A DNA stretch of 64,000 nt from Cellulomonas sp. Leaf395. Lineage in GTDB: Bacteria; Actinomycetota; Actinomycetes; Actinomycetales; Cellulomonadaceae. Every line of letters begins with the position of its first letter. The first letter of the stretch is position 1. This document shows positions 20,201 to 27,419 of the stretch, in pieces. The notes below the pieces were generated by a model, which searched no databases, had not been told where the DNA came from, and worked only from the letters and a program-made list of their open reading frames with translations. The position numbers were made by a program, and so were the translations under genes. The stretch lies in the NCBI RefSeq assembly GCF_001424125.1, contig NZ_LMQI01000005.1:1-64000 (forward strand), in the 5' to 3' direction.

Positions 20201-20929
20201 CTAGAGGCGGACGCGGCGAGCGCTTGCCCGGTCGAGCACGCCGGCGCGCTCGAGCAGGTTGCCCTGGAACAGCGTGAACCCGAGCTCCCGCGCGTGCTGG
20301 AGGGTGTCCGGCGACTCCACGTACTCGGCGACCAGCAGGGCGCCGTACGACCGGGCGAGGTGGACCACGGGCGACCCTTCGACGTCCAGGTCTCGCACGT
20401 CGATCTTCACGAAGTCCGCGTGAGGCAGGAGGCGACGCTGGTTCGGGCTGCTCACGAAGGCCGGCACTGCGACGCGGAACCCTTCCTCACGCAACCGGCG
20501 GATGCCTGAGAGCACTGCCGAGTCGACCGTGACGGCGTCGTTCACCTCGATCACGAGGCGGTCAGGGCGGCGTGGGATGGGCAGATCGCCCACGAGGTAC
20601 GCGCGCGGGCACCGGACGAAGAGCAGCCTGCCGTTGGCGACGTTCTCGAGGTCGGCGCGGCCGAACGTGGCGCCGAGCACGTGAGCGGTCGCCCGCTCGT
20701 GCTGGTGGGAGCTCCACGACATCGCGCTCGCAGTGAGCTGGTCGGGGGACCGGAACGACAGCTGGTAGGCGAACGGGCGCCCATGCTCCGAGAAGATGCC
20801 CTGTCGCGCGACGAGCACCGGCTCGTGAGAGATCCGCTGCGCCCACTCCTGCCGAAGGGCAAGAGGGATGGCGTCCTCCACAGCGGCCGCGAGGTGCGCG
20901 AGCCGCCCGTCGGCGTCGTCGGGTGTCAT
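20201..20929 (-). CDS. Degenerate EAL-domain protein
   Basis: 242 residues, clearly related to the EAL protein that follows. Shared landmarks are FAYQLSFRS, LVIEVNDAVTVDSAVLSGIRRLRE in parts, ADFVKIDVRD, LLVAEYVES and FTLFQGNLLE. Catalytic positions are lost: ExLxR has become QLSFR, the FVNIT Asn has become Arg (LFVRC) and the DD motif has become PAFV. It is therefore unlikely to cut cyclic di-GMP and may act by protein contact or dimerise with its neighbour. An N-terminal ~35-residue helical extension precedes the domain. ATG 20929 is the first in-frame start after the upstream stops. Confidence 0.7.
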   Translation of the reverse strand: MTPDDADGRLAHLAAAVEDAIPLALRQEWAQRISHEPVLVARQGIFSEHGRPFAYQLSFRSPDQLTASAMSWSSHQHERATAHVLGATFGRADLENVANGRLLFVRCPRAYLVGDLPIPRRPDRLVIEVNDAVTVDSAVLSGIRRLREEGFRVAVPAFVSSPNQRRLLPHADFVKIDVRDLDVEGSPVVHLARSYGALLVAEYVESPDTLQHARELGFTLFQGNLLERAGVLDRASARRVRL

Positions 20930-21145
20930 GGGATCTATGACACCACATGTTCGCCGCTGTGAACCGCTCCGGGGCGGGTGGAATTCTGGCGTGTCGTCGA
21001 GGCCCCGTTGCGAGAGCTGCGTCGAACCGGGATCTTTCACCCATTCAGGGCCGGACCGGTGAGTAACGGGAGACACGGTGCGAGTCACAGGCCATCATGG
21101 GCACCACCCGCACGCCCGCACGACACAGAAGATGGAGCACTGCCC
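20930..21145. other. 216-base intergenic region between divergent EAL and peptide genes
   Basis: No RNA gene or clear promoter hexamers were recognised here. It must hold promoters for both the degenerate EAL gene (leftward) and the secreted peptide gene (rightward), so binding sites of the nearby HTH-TPR regulator would be expected in it. Confidence 0.4.
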
Positions 21146-21289
21146 ATGCCCAGAACGCTCAAGTCCGCCCTCGTCGCCCTCTCCGTGCTCGGGTTCCTGA
21201 CCCTCGCGCCGAGCTCAGCCCTCGCCGACGGCGCGAGTGACACGGTGTTCTCCGGCGGAGCCAGCGGCTGCTGCCGCCTCATCAACTGA
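21146..21289 (+). CDS. Short secreted peptide precursor, candidate signalling peptide
   Basis: 47 residues. Basic N-terminus MPRTLK, a hydrophobic core (ALVALSVLGFLTLAP) and an SSALA cleavage site give a standard Sec signal peptide of 27 residues. The predicted released peptide is DGASDTVFSGGASGCCRLIN, with adjacent cysteines near the end. GGAG at 21134-21137, eight bases before the ATG, is a strong ribosome binding site. The gene ends 88 bases before an HTH-TPR regulator in the same direction. In RRNPP systems of Firmicutes the peptide precursor is likewise a short Sec-exported ORF beside its TPR receptor. The link here is inference from context; a bacteriocin-like or structural role is also possible. 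Confidence 0.6.
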   Translation: MPRTLKSALVALSVLGFLTLAPSSALADGASDTVFSGGASGCCRLIN

Positions 21290-21305
21290 CCTCCCGCGAA
21301 GCACA

Positions 21306-21333
21306 GCAGAGGCCGACAACACGCGGTCTCTGC
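21306..21333 (+). terminator. Ten-pair hairpin between peptide and regulator genes
   Basis: GCAGAGGCCG, an eight-base loop, then CGGTCTCTGC pair along ten positions with one G-T wobble. No T-run follows. It could stop or weaken read-through from the peptide gene into the regulator gene, or protect the peptide mRNA. Confidence 0.55.
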
Positions 21334-21363
21334 GGGGGTGGTGCATCCGGGGGACGTCACACA

Positions 21364-21369
21364 TACAAT
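21364..21369 (+). promoter_or_regulatory. Leaderless -10 element of the HTH-TPR gene
   Basis: TACAAT, one base from the consensus TATAAT, ends eight bases before the ATG. This gives the regulator its own promoter, separate from the peptide gene. Confidence 0.6.
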
Positions 21370-21377
21370 GACTGTTC

Positions 21378-22700
21378 ATGACCACGATTGCTGACCGGGT
21401 GCGCGACGCTCGGCTCGCCGCAGGGTTGTCGCAGACCTCCCTCGCGGGCTCCGCGTTCTCGCCCAGCTACATCTCTCTGATCGAGGCGGGTCATCGTGAA
21501 CCGACCGACTCCGCGCTCGCCGTGCTGGCTACACGCCTCGGCACGACCCTCGAGTACCTGAAGCACGGCGAAGACGGACCCAACGAGGCACGCACACGCC
21601 TCGAGATCGACTACGCCAAGCTCGACATGACGCAGGGCGACGCCGTCGGTGCGAGACGCAGGCTCGAGGCGCTGGACCTCGAGATCGTCTCGCCGTCGGT
21701 CCGCCTCGAGGCGCTGACCACGCTGGCGAACGCGTTCGAGGTCCTGGGTGACCTCGAGGCGTCGGTCGCGATCCTCGAGCCGCTGCTGGCGGACTCGCGG
21801 GCTCGCACGCACCACGTCGAGTCGGCCAAGCTGGCCAACGCGCTGGTGGCGTCCTACCTCGAGGCCGGCGACCTGCACCGCAGCGTCGAGGTCGGTGAGC
21901 GCACGCTCGACGAGCTCGAGGCGGCCGACCTCACCGGGACGGACGAGCACCTGCGTCTGGCGTCCACAGTGCTGTGGGCGTACGTCGAGCGTGGTGACCT
22001 CCTGTACGCGACCCATCGGGCCGCCGAGCTCGTGCGGCTCGCGGAGTCGCTGGGCAGTCCTCGAGGTCGGGGGAGCGTCTACTGGAACGCGGCGCTCGTC
22101 GCGGAGCAGCGACGCGACTACGAGCTCGCGCAGCGGTACACGGAACGGGCGCTCGGGCTCCTGTCCGAGGGCGAGGCTGACCGTGACCTGCCTCGTCTGC
22201 GGCTCAACTACGCGTGGCTGCTGCTGCGGTCCGACCCGGTGGACCCGCGGGGTGCGCTGGAGCAGATCGAGCGTGCGGCGCCCGGTCTCGCCGTCCTCGG
22301 CTCGGAGCTCGACCTGGCACGCGTCGACGTCGAGAGCTCTCGGGCGCACCTCCTGCTCGGTGACATCGACGCCGCAGAGCGGTTCGCCACGGCCGCGCTC
22401 GAGCGGCTGGGGGACCCGCCGCGTCTCGAGACTGCTTTCGCCCAGCTCTCCCGCGGCGACGCGCTGCACGCGCGTGGCGATGTCGTGGGTGCGGCGCGGG
22501 CCTACGAGTCGGCGGCGGACCTGCTCGGCATGATGTCGGCATCCCGGCACTCGGCGTCGGCGTGGCGCGACCTGGGAGACCGGTACGCCATGCACGGCGA
22601 CAGCGCCGCAGCGGCGCAGGCGTACGACCGCGCGTTGCGCGAGGCAGGCTTCCGTCCCACGATCCCGCTCAGCTCCTGGGAGACCTGGTCGCTGATCTGA
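21378..22700 (+). CDS. XRE-HTH plus TPR regulator, RRNPP-like
   Basis: 440 residues. Residues 1-60 are an XRE helix-turn-helix (IADRVRDARLAAGLSQTSLAG, then SPSYISLIEAGHREPT split across the motif). The remaining ~370 residues are helical tetratricopeptide-like repeats, visible as regularly spaced A/L/Y/G patterns such as LANAFEVLGDLEASVAIL, LVASYLEAGDLHRSVEVG and ALHARGDVVGAARAYESA. This layout matches PlcR/Rgg/PrgX-type RRNPP regulators that bind imported peptides. A short secreted peptide gene sits immediately upstream. Peptide binding is not shown by the sequence; HTH-TPR regulators in actinobacteria also serve other roles. The start is leaderless (TACAAT). Confidence 0.85.
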   Translation: MTTIADRVRDARLAAGLSQTSLAGSAFSPSYISLIEAGHREPTDSALAVLATRLGTTLEYLKHGEDGPNEARTRLEIDYAKLDMTQGDAVGARRRLEALDLEIVSPSVRLEALTTLANAFEVLGDLEASVAILEPLLADSRARTHHVESAKLANALVASYLEAGDLHRSVEVGERTLDELEAADLTGTDEHLRLASTVLWAYVERGDLLYATHRAAELVRLAESLGSPRGRGSVYWNAALVAEQRRDYELAQRYTERALGLLSEGEADRDLPRLRLNYAWLLLRSDPVDPRGALEQIERAAPGLAVLGSELDLARVDVESSRAHLLLGDIDAAERFATAALERLGDPPRLETAFAQLSRGDALHARGDVVGAARAYESAADLLGMMSASRHSASAWRDLGDRYAMHGDSAAAAQAYDRALREAGFRPTIPLSSWETWSLI

Positions 22701-22718
22701 TCGAGGTCGGAGAACAGC

Positions 22719-22752
22719 GAAGGCGTCACCCCGCAGGGGGGGTGACGCCTTC
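22719..22752. terminator. Strong hairpin terminator, copy 1
   Basis: GAAGGCGTCACCCC pairs with GGGGTGACGCCTTC around a short G-rich loop: 14 pairs. It lies between the convergent HTH-TPR and rpsT genes and can act in both directions. Confidence 0.8.
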
Positions 22753-22784
22753 ACTGTGTCTCACGCTCGACGAGGGCGACACAC

Positions 22785-22819
22785 AGCGGAAGGCGCCACC
22801 CTCGGGTGACGCCTTCGCT
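22785..22819. terminator. Hairpin terminator, copy 2, same stem sequence
   Basis: AGCGGAAGGCGCCACCC and GGGTGACGCCTTCGCT form a stem with one bulge and one mismatch. The stem is nearly the same sequence as at 22719-22752, so it looks like a duplicated terminator. It is the one nearer rpsT. Confidence 0.75.
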
Positions 22820-22885
22820 GCTGCTCGTGCCGCTGATCGCGGCGACTGGCGGTCACGGCAGTGCCGTGACCCGCTCAGCGGATGA

Positions 22886-23146
22886 TCAGAGTGCGCCGAC
22901 CGACTTCGCCAGCGCCGACTTCTTGTTGGCGGCCTGGTTCTCGTGGATGACGCCCTTCGAGACGGCCTTGTCGAGCTTGCGCGACGCCTCGACGAGAGCC
23001 GTCGAGGCGGCGTCCTTGTCGCCACCGGCAACAGCCTCGCGGACGCGACGGATGTGCGTCTTGAGCTCGGACTTCACCGCCTTGTTGCGCAGGCGCGCCT
23101 TCTCGTTGGTGGTGATGCGCTTGATCTGGGACTTGATGTTGGCCAC
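22886..23146 (-). CDS. rpsT: 30S ribosomal protein S20
   Basis: 86 residues, full length. [27 protein letters not shown] and [17 protein letters not shown] are the S20 pattern, with many Lys and Arg for binding 16S rRNA. The GTG start at 23146 has a leader of several tens of bases; TAGACC near 23185-23190 on the minus strand is a possible -10. Two convergent-facing hairpin terminators lie downstream. In related genomes rpsT lies between holA and lepA, as here, with accessory genes inserted on both sides. Confidence 0.96.
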   Translation of the reverse strand: MANIKSQIKRITTNEKARLRNKAVKSELKTHIRRVREAVAGGDKDAASTALVEASRKLDKAVSKGVIHENQAANKKSALAKSVGAL

Positions 23147-23329
23147 GTGTGGACTCTCTTGTGCGTTCGCCGAAGCGATCTGACAGGTCTAGAGGGCGCG
23201 CACAGCTCCGGGACATGGGCGTGGGGATACCCGCGGAGAGGAACTGGGCTTGTGCCCGCCGACCCGGGCGGACACGCGAATCACCATGTTAGCAGGCAGG
23301 GCGCCGATGGCCGAACCCCGTGATCCGTC

Positions 23330-23833
23330 TCACCAGCCGTGCGTGGCACGCAGCGCCGCGGCCACCTGGTCGAACAGCGCGCGCTCGACGATCGCGCCCT
23401 CGCGGCGGACGGCGGAGGGATGCAGCCGGAGCACGCGGTCCAGCCGCACCTCGCTGGGCCGCCGCCGGGAGTCCCACGCCCCGGAGCCGATGTCCATCCA
23501 CACCCGACCTCGACGGGCCTCCAGAGCGGCATCGCGCGAGTGGTCCTTGCTGGTGAGCATCAGGCCGAGCAGGTCGTCGGCGTCGCGCCCGATGACCAGG
23601 ACGGGCCGGTCCTTCCCCTGGCGCGGGTCGTCCTCGAACGGGACCCACGCCCAGACGATCTCGCCGGGGTCCGCGTCGCCGTCGAGCACCGGGGCGTACT
23701 GGAGCCGGACGGTGCCGAGGTGATCGGGCAGGGGCGCCGGCGCCGGACCCGGTCCGCGGGACGCGCCCGTCAGGCGGGCGACACCGTCGCGGACTGCTCG
23801 TCGAACGCGGGTCCAGCGCGAGCTCATCGTCAC
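23330..23833 (-). CDS. PemK/MazF-like protein
   Basis: 167 residues. The core GEIVWAWVPFEDDPRQGKDRPVLVIG, written here in two parts (GEIVWAWVPFEDDP and RQGKDRPVLVIG), and the later LMLTSKDH match the PemK/MazF fold of mRNA-cutting toxins. No antitoxin gene is adjacent, and an N-terminal basic ~45-residue extension is atypical, so it may not be a toxin. GTG 23833 was chosen over ATG 23827 because TACGGT (minus strand, 23846-23841) is seven bases upstream. It diverges from the ATP-grasp operon across 116 bases. Confidence 0.75.
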   Translation of the reverse strand: MTMSSRWTRVRRAVRDGVARLTGASRGPGPAPAPLPDHLGTVRLQYAPVLDGDADPGEIVWAWVPFEDDPRQGKDRPVLVIGRDADDLLGLMLTSKDHSRDAALEARRGRVWMDIGSGAWDSRRRPSEVRLDRVLRLHPSAVRREGAIVERALFDQVAAALRATHGW

Positions 23834-23911
23834 GGGGCCGACCGTACCGGGCGGGCGGGGTTCCAGGTGGGGCGCGTGGTCGGACAGGCCGACCCGCCGT
23901 GGTGCTCCACG

Positions 23912-23924
23912 TAACGCGGCGTTA
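23912..23924. promoter_or_regulatory. 13-base palindrome over the ATP-grasp operon promoter
   Basis: TAACGC-G-GCGTTA is a perfect palindrome lying at the -35 position relative to the TACTGT -10 (23937-23942). It is well placed to be an operator for the ATP-grasp operon, and it sits in the region shared with the divergent PemK-like gene. Confidence 0.5.
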
Positions 23925-23949
23925 TCACCGGGCGGATACTGTCCGGATC

Positions 23950-25551
23950 ATGGCCGACCTGTTCGACGACTATCCGACCGGACCGGCGTGGGACGAGATG
24001 ATCGATCCCGACGGTGGTGGCTCCCGCACGGCGTACAAAGGGTTGCACCGCGCGCTCGCGCAGCTCAGCGCCGGAGAGCTGCGCGCGCGGGCCGAGACGC
24101 TCGCCCGCTCCTATCTCGCGCAAGGCGTGACGTTCGACTTCGCCGGCGAGGAGCGCCCGTTCCCTCTCGACGTCGTGCCTCGCGTGCTCGCGGGCGACGA
24201 GTGGGAGCACGTGGCACCCGGCGTGGCGCAGCGCGTCCGGGCGCTCGAGGCGTTCCTGGCTGACGTCTACGGCCCGCAGCGCGCGATCGCCGACGGGGTG
24301 ATCCCACGCAGCGTCGTCGTCTCGTCGACCAACTTCTTGCGCGCCGCCCGCGGGATCGAGCCGCCGAACGGCGTCCGTGTGCACGTCTCGGGCATCGACC
24401 TGGTCCGGGACAGCCTGGGGGGCTGGCGTGTGCTCGAGGACAACGTGCGGGTGCCCAGCGGGGTCAGCTACGTGCTGTCCAACCGCCGGGCGATGGCCCA
24501 GACGTTCCCGGAGCTGTTCGCCGCGCTCCGGATCCGCCCGGTCGCCGACTACCCGCGGCGGCTCCTCGCCGCGCTGACCGCCGCGGCTCCGTCGGGCGTC
24601 GACGAGCCGACGGTGGTCGTGCTGACCCCCGGAGTGTTCAACAGCGCCTACTACGAGCACTCCCTGCTGGCCCGGATGATGGGGGTCGAGCTGGTCGAGG
24701 GGCGCGACCTGTTCTGCTCCGGCGGGCGGGTCTGGATGCGCACGACGGAGGGCCGGCGCCGGGTCGACGTCATCTACCGGCGGGTGGACGACGACTTCCT
24801 CGATCCCGTCGTGTTCCGCAACGACTCGTACCTGGGCAGCCCCGGGCTCATGACGTGCGCGCGCAACGGCACCGTCACGATCGCGAACGCGGTGGGCAAC
24901 GGGGTGGCCGACGACAAGCTCGTCTACACCTACGTGCCCGACCTCATCCGGTACTACCTGAGCGAGCAGCCGATCCTGCGCAACGTCGACACGTGGCGCC
25001 TCGAGGAGCCGGACGCGCTCGAGGAGGTGCTGGACCGGCTGGACGAGCTCGTCGTCAAGCCCGTCGACGGCTCGGGCGGCAAGGGCCTGGTCGTCGGGCC
25101 CAAGGCGTCGCCGGCCGAGCTGGCGAAGCTCAAGGTGCGGCTCCGGGACGACCCGCGCGGGTGGATCGCGCAGCCCGTCGTGCAGCTGTCGACCGTGCCG
25201 ACGCTCGTCGAGGACGGCCTACGGCCCCGGCACACCGACCTGCGACCGTTCGCGGTGAACGACGGCGAGTCCGTGTTCGTGCTCCCCGGCGGGCTCACCC
25301 GCGTGGCGCTCCCCGAGGGCGAGCTCGTCGTCAACTCGTCGCAGGGCGGCGGCTCCAAGGACACCTGGGTGCTCGGCGGGGCGGTGCCGCGCCGTGCCGT
25401 GCGGCACCAGTCGGACCTCCCGCAGGCCGTCGGGCAGGACTCGGCAGTCCCCATCGACTCCAACCCCAATGACGTGCGTGCCCAGGTGATGCAACAGCAG
25501 CAGGGCCGCACCCGCACCACCACAACTTCACACGGAGGTGACGCGTGCTGA
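23950..25551 (+). CDS. Circularly permuted ATP-grasp protein
   Basis: 533 residues, the usual length for the circularly permuted ATP-grasp type 2 family. Landmarks are YKGLHRALAQLS, VTFDFAGEERPFPLDVVPRV in parts, WRVLEDNVRVPSGVSYVL, VDVIYRRVDDDFLDP and the ATP-grasp part DELVVKPVDGSGGKGLVVGP. The last ~80 residues contain SQGGGSKDTWVL and a low-complexity tail. These enzymes are predicted to form amide bonds using ATP; the product is unknown. It is the first gene of a conserved trio with an alpha-E protein and a transglutaminase. ATG 23950 has TACTGT seven bases upstream (leaderless). Confidence 0.9.
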   Translation: MADLFDDYPTGPAWDEMIDPDGGGSRTAYKGLHRALAQLSAGELRARAETLARSYLAQGVTFDFAGEERPFPLDVVPRVLAGDEWEHVAPGVAQRVRALEAFLADVYGPQRAIADGVIPRSVVVSSTNFLRAARGIEPPNGVRVHVSGIDLVRDSLGGWRVLEDNVRVPSGVSYVLSNRRAMAQTFPELFAALRIRPVADYPRRLLAALTAAAPSGVDEPTVVVLTPGVFNSAYYEHSLLARMMGVELVEGRDLFCSGGRVWMRTTEGRRRVDVIYRRVDDDFLDPVVFRNDSYLGSPGLMTCARNGTVTIANAVGNGVADDKLVYTYVPDLIRYYLSEQPILRNVDTWRLEEPDALEEVLDRLDELVVKPVDGSGGKGLVVGPKASPAELAKLKVRLRDDPRGWIAQPVVQLSTVPTLVEDGLRPRHTDLRPFAVNDGESVFVLPGGLTRVALPEGELVVNSSQGGGSKDTWVLGGAVPRRAVRHQSDLPQAVGQDSAVPIDSNPNDVRAQVMQQQQGRTRTTTTSHGGDAC

Positions 25552-26474
25552 GCCGGATCGCAGAGTCGTTGTTCTGGATCGGTCGCTACGTCGAGCGCGC
25601 GGACGACACGGCCCGTCTGCTCGACGTGCACGTGCAGATCCTGCTGGAGGACCCCTGGGCCGAGGAGGACCTGGCCTGCCGGTCGCTGCTGTCCGTGATG
25701 GACCGCGCGGCGCCACCCGTGCACGTCGAGGTCGGGCGTGAGTTCGTGCTCGACATGCTCGCGTACGACCGGTTCGCCCCGTCGTCCATCGCGGGATCGC
25801 TGGTCTCGGCGCGGGAGAACGCCCGCCGTGCACGCGAGATCATCTCGACCGAGCTGTGGGAGTGCCTCAACGCGACGTGGAACCAGCTGCCGTCGCACAT
25901 GAGGCCCGCGCGTCCGCACGACTACTTCACGTGGGTGCGGGAACGCGCGGCCATCGTCGCGGGGATCATGGACTCGGCCACGTCGCGCGACGACACCTGG
26001 AACTTCATGGTCCTGGGCCGGTCGATCGAGCGTGCGGACATGACCGCGCGGCTGCTGACCACGCGAGCGCTCGCCGGCTCGGCGGGACCGAGCTGGACCA
26101 CGCTGCTGCGGTCCTGCGGTGCCCACGAGGCCTTCCTGCGGATGTACCGGGGGGCCGCGTCCGACGAGCGGGCGGCCGGCTTCCTGCTGACCGACCGGCT
26201 GTTCCCACGGTCCATCGTCTTCGCGCTCAACCAGGCCGAGGCGTGCCTGGCGAACCTCGAGGGCGCGTCCGACCGTGCGGCCGTGGACGACGCACGGCGG
26301 CACATCGGCTACGTGCGCACCAACCTCGAGTACCGCCCGCTCATCGAGGTCCTCGACTCGCTGCCCAAGGAGATGGAGCGGGTGCAGCGCGCGTGCTCCG
26401 CGGCCTCGGACGCGATCCGCGGACGGTACTTCCCGAGCGCGTCGTCGACGAACTGGGTGGGAGAAGCACTGTGA
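25545..26474 (+). CDS. Alpha-E domain protein
   Basis: 309 residues, all helical, starting LSRIAESLFWIGRYVERADDTARLLD in parts, with a second ADDT-like turn at RSIERADMTARLL. Alpha-E proteins almost always follow the permuted ATP-grasp gene; they may form a complex with it. GTG 25545 overlaps the ATP-grasp stop by seven bases and has GGAGGTG five bases upstream. Its own stop TGA (26472-26474) overlaps the start of the first of two tandem mini-ORFs that precede the transglutaminase gene. Confidence 0.9.
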   Translation: MLSRIAESLFWIGRYVERADDTARLLDVHVQILLEDPWAEEDLACRSLLSVMDRAAPPVHVEVGREFVLDMLAYDRFAPSSIAGSLVSARENARRAREIISTELWECLNATWNQLPSHMRPARPHDYFTWVRERAAIVAGIMDSATSRDDTWNFMVLGRSIERADMTARLLTTRALAGSAGPSWTTLLRSCGAHEAFLRMYRGAASDERAAGFLLTDRLFPRSIVFALNQAEACLANLEGASDRAAVDDARRHIGYVRTNLEYRPLIEVLDSLPKEMERVQRACSAASDAIRGRYFPSASSTNWVGEAL

Positions 26475-26574
26475 GTGAGCCGGAGGGCGGGGTCGCCCGC
26501 AGGGTCGCGAACGAGGAGGCGCTGTGAGTGAGCCGGAGGGCGGGGTCGCCCGCAGGGTCGCGAACGAGGAGGAA
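26469..26574 (+). repeat. 53-base tandem duplication between alpha-E and transglutaminase genes
   Basis: Two head-to-tail copies, 26469-26521 and 26522-26574, differ only in their last two bases. Each begins CTGTGAGTGAGCC, contains a GGGCG-GGGT-CGCCC hairpin and ends in the ribosome binding site GAGGAGG. The next CTGTGAG follows the second copy at 26575. Confidence 0.9.
26471..26527 (+). CDS. 18-codon mini-ORF, copy 1
   Basis: Encodes MSEPEGGVARRVANEEAL. The GTG start overlaps the alpha-E stop (GTGA) and its TGA overlaps the GTG of copy 2. Near its own end it supplies GAGGAGG as the ribosome binding site of the next frame. Whether the peptide itself has a role is unknown; it may only keep ribosomes moving to the transglutaminase gene. 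Confidence refers to translation being likely, not to function. Confidence 0.4.
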   Translation: MSEPEGGVARRVANEEAL

Positions 26575-26580
26575 CTGTGA
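26524..26580 (+). CDS. 18-codon mini-ORF, copy 2
   Basis: Encodes MSEPEGGVARRVANEEEL, one residue different from copy 1. Its start overlaps the stop of copy 1 and its stop overlaps the GTG start of the transglutaminase gene, so alpha-E, both mini-ORFs and the transglutaminase form a chain of four-base GTGA overlaps. Confidence 0.4.
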   Translation: MSEPEGGVARRVANEEEL

Positions 26581-27416
26581 GCAGGCTTCGGGTCGTGCAC
26601 ACGTCGACGTTCCGGTACGGGAGCGCCGTGCTGGCGTCGTACAACGAGGCGCGGATGACGCCGCTGTCCCAGCAGGGGCAGACGGTGCTGGAGACGCGGA
26701 TCGACGTGCAGCCGCACACCGGCTGGCACGAGTACCGCGACTACTGGGGGTCCGCCGTCTCGGCGTTCGAGGTGCTGACGCCACACGAGTCGATGGTGAT
26801 CACCGCCGAGCACCTGGTCGAGGTCGCCGAGCGGGCGCCGCTGCGCACCCCGGCGAGCTGGGACACCCTACGTGGTGCGGAGCTGCGCGACCGGCTGGCG
26901 GAGTTCCTCTCGGACACGCCGACGACCGCGCCCCCCGAGGACGTGGTGGAGCTCGCGAAGCAGGTGGCGGGGGACCTCGAGCCCGCGGACGCTGCGCTCG
27001 CCGTCGCCACCGCGCTGCGCGACGAGATGGAGTACATCCCGGGCGTCACCACCGTGCACACCCCGGCCTCCGAGGCGTGGACCGCGCGGGCGGGTGTGTG
27101 CCAGGACATCGCGCACCTCGTGGCAGGGGCGCTGCGTGCCATCGGGATCCCGGCGCGGTACGTCTCCGGCTACCTGCACCCCGACTCCGATGCGCCCGTC
27201 GGGACGACCGTGCTCGGTGACTCGCACGCGTGGGTCGAGTGGTGGGTGGGCGAGTGGTGCGCGTACGACGTGACCAACCGCGTCGTCGCCGGCGACCACC
27301 ACGTCGTCCTCGCCCGAGGGCGGTCGTACGACGACGTCCCGCCGCTGCGCGGGATCTACGCCGGTGCCGGCACGCAGGCTGCGGAGGTCCAGGTGCAGAT
27401 CACGCGCGAGGCCTGA
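26577..27416 (+). CDS. Transglutaminase-like cysteine protease-fold protein
   Basis: 279 residues. An N-terminal beta domain (LRVVHTSTFRYGSAVLASYNEAR in parts) precedes the transglutaminase core with an intact triad: Cys175 in RAGVCQDIAHL, His217 in GDSHAWVEWW and Asp231 in AYDVTN. As in the family it may cut or join peptide amides; with the ATP-grasp and alpha-E proteins it forms a widespread trio predicted to make or process a peptide-like product. GTG 26577 has GAGGAGG five bases upstream, supplied by the tandem repeat. Confidence 0.9.
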   Translation: MSRLRVVHTSTFRYGSAVLASYNEARMTPLSQQGQTVLETRIDVQPHTGWHEYRDYWGSAVSAFEVLTPHESMVITAEHLVEVAERAPLRTPASWDTLRGAELRDRLAEFLSDTPTTAPPEDVVELAKQVAGDLEPADAALAVATALRDEMEYIPGVTTVHTPASEAWTARAGVCQDIAHLVAGALRAIGIPARYVSGYLHPDSDAPVGTTVLGDSHAWVEWWVGEWCAYDVTNRVVAGDHHVVLARGRSYDDVPPLRGIYAGAGTQAAEVQVQITREA

Positions 27417-27419
27417 GGG

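Noticed and set aside
22755..22783. TGTGTC/GACACA pair between the two terminators
   Set aside because: A six-pair stem with a 17-base loop is too weak to call on its own.
26469..26574. Repeat as a CRISPR or IS end
   Set aside because: Copies are directly adjacent with no spacer, and there is no transposase gene or terminal inverted repeat nearby.
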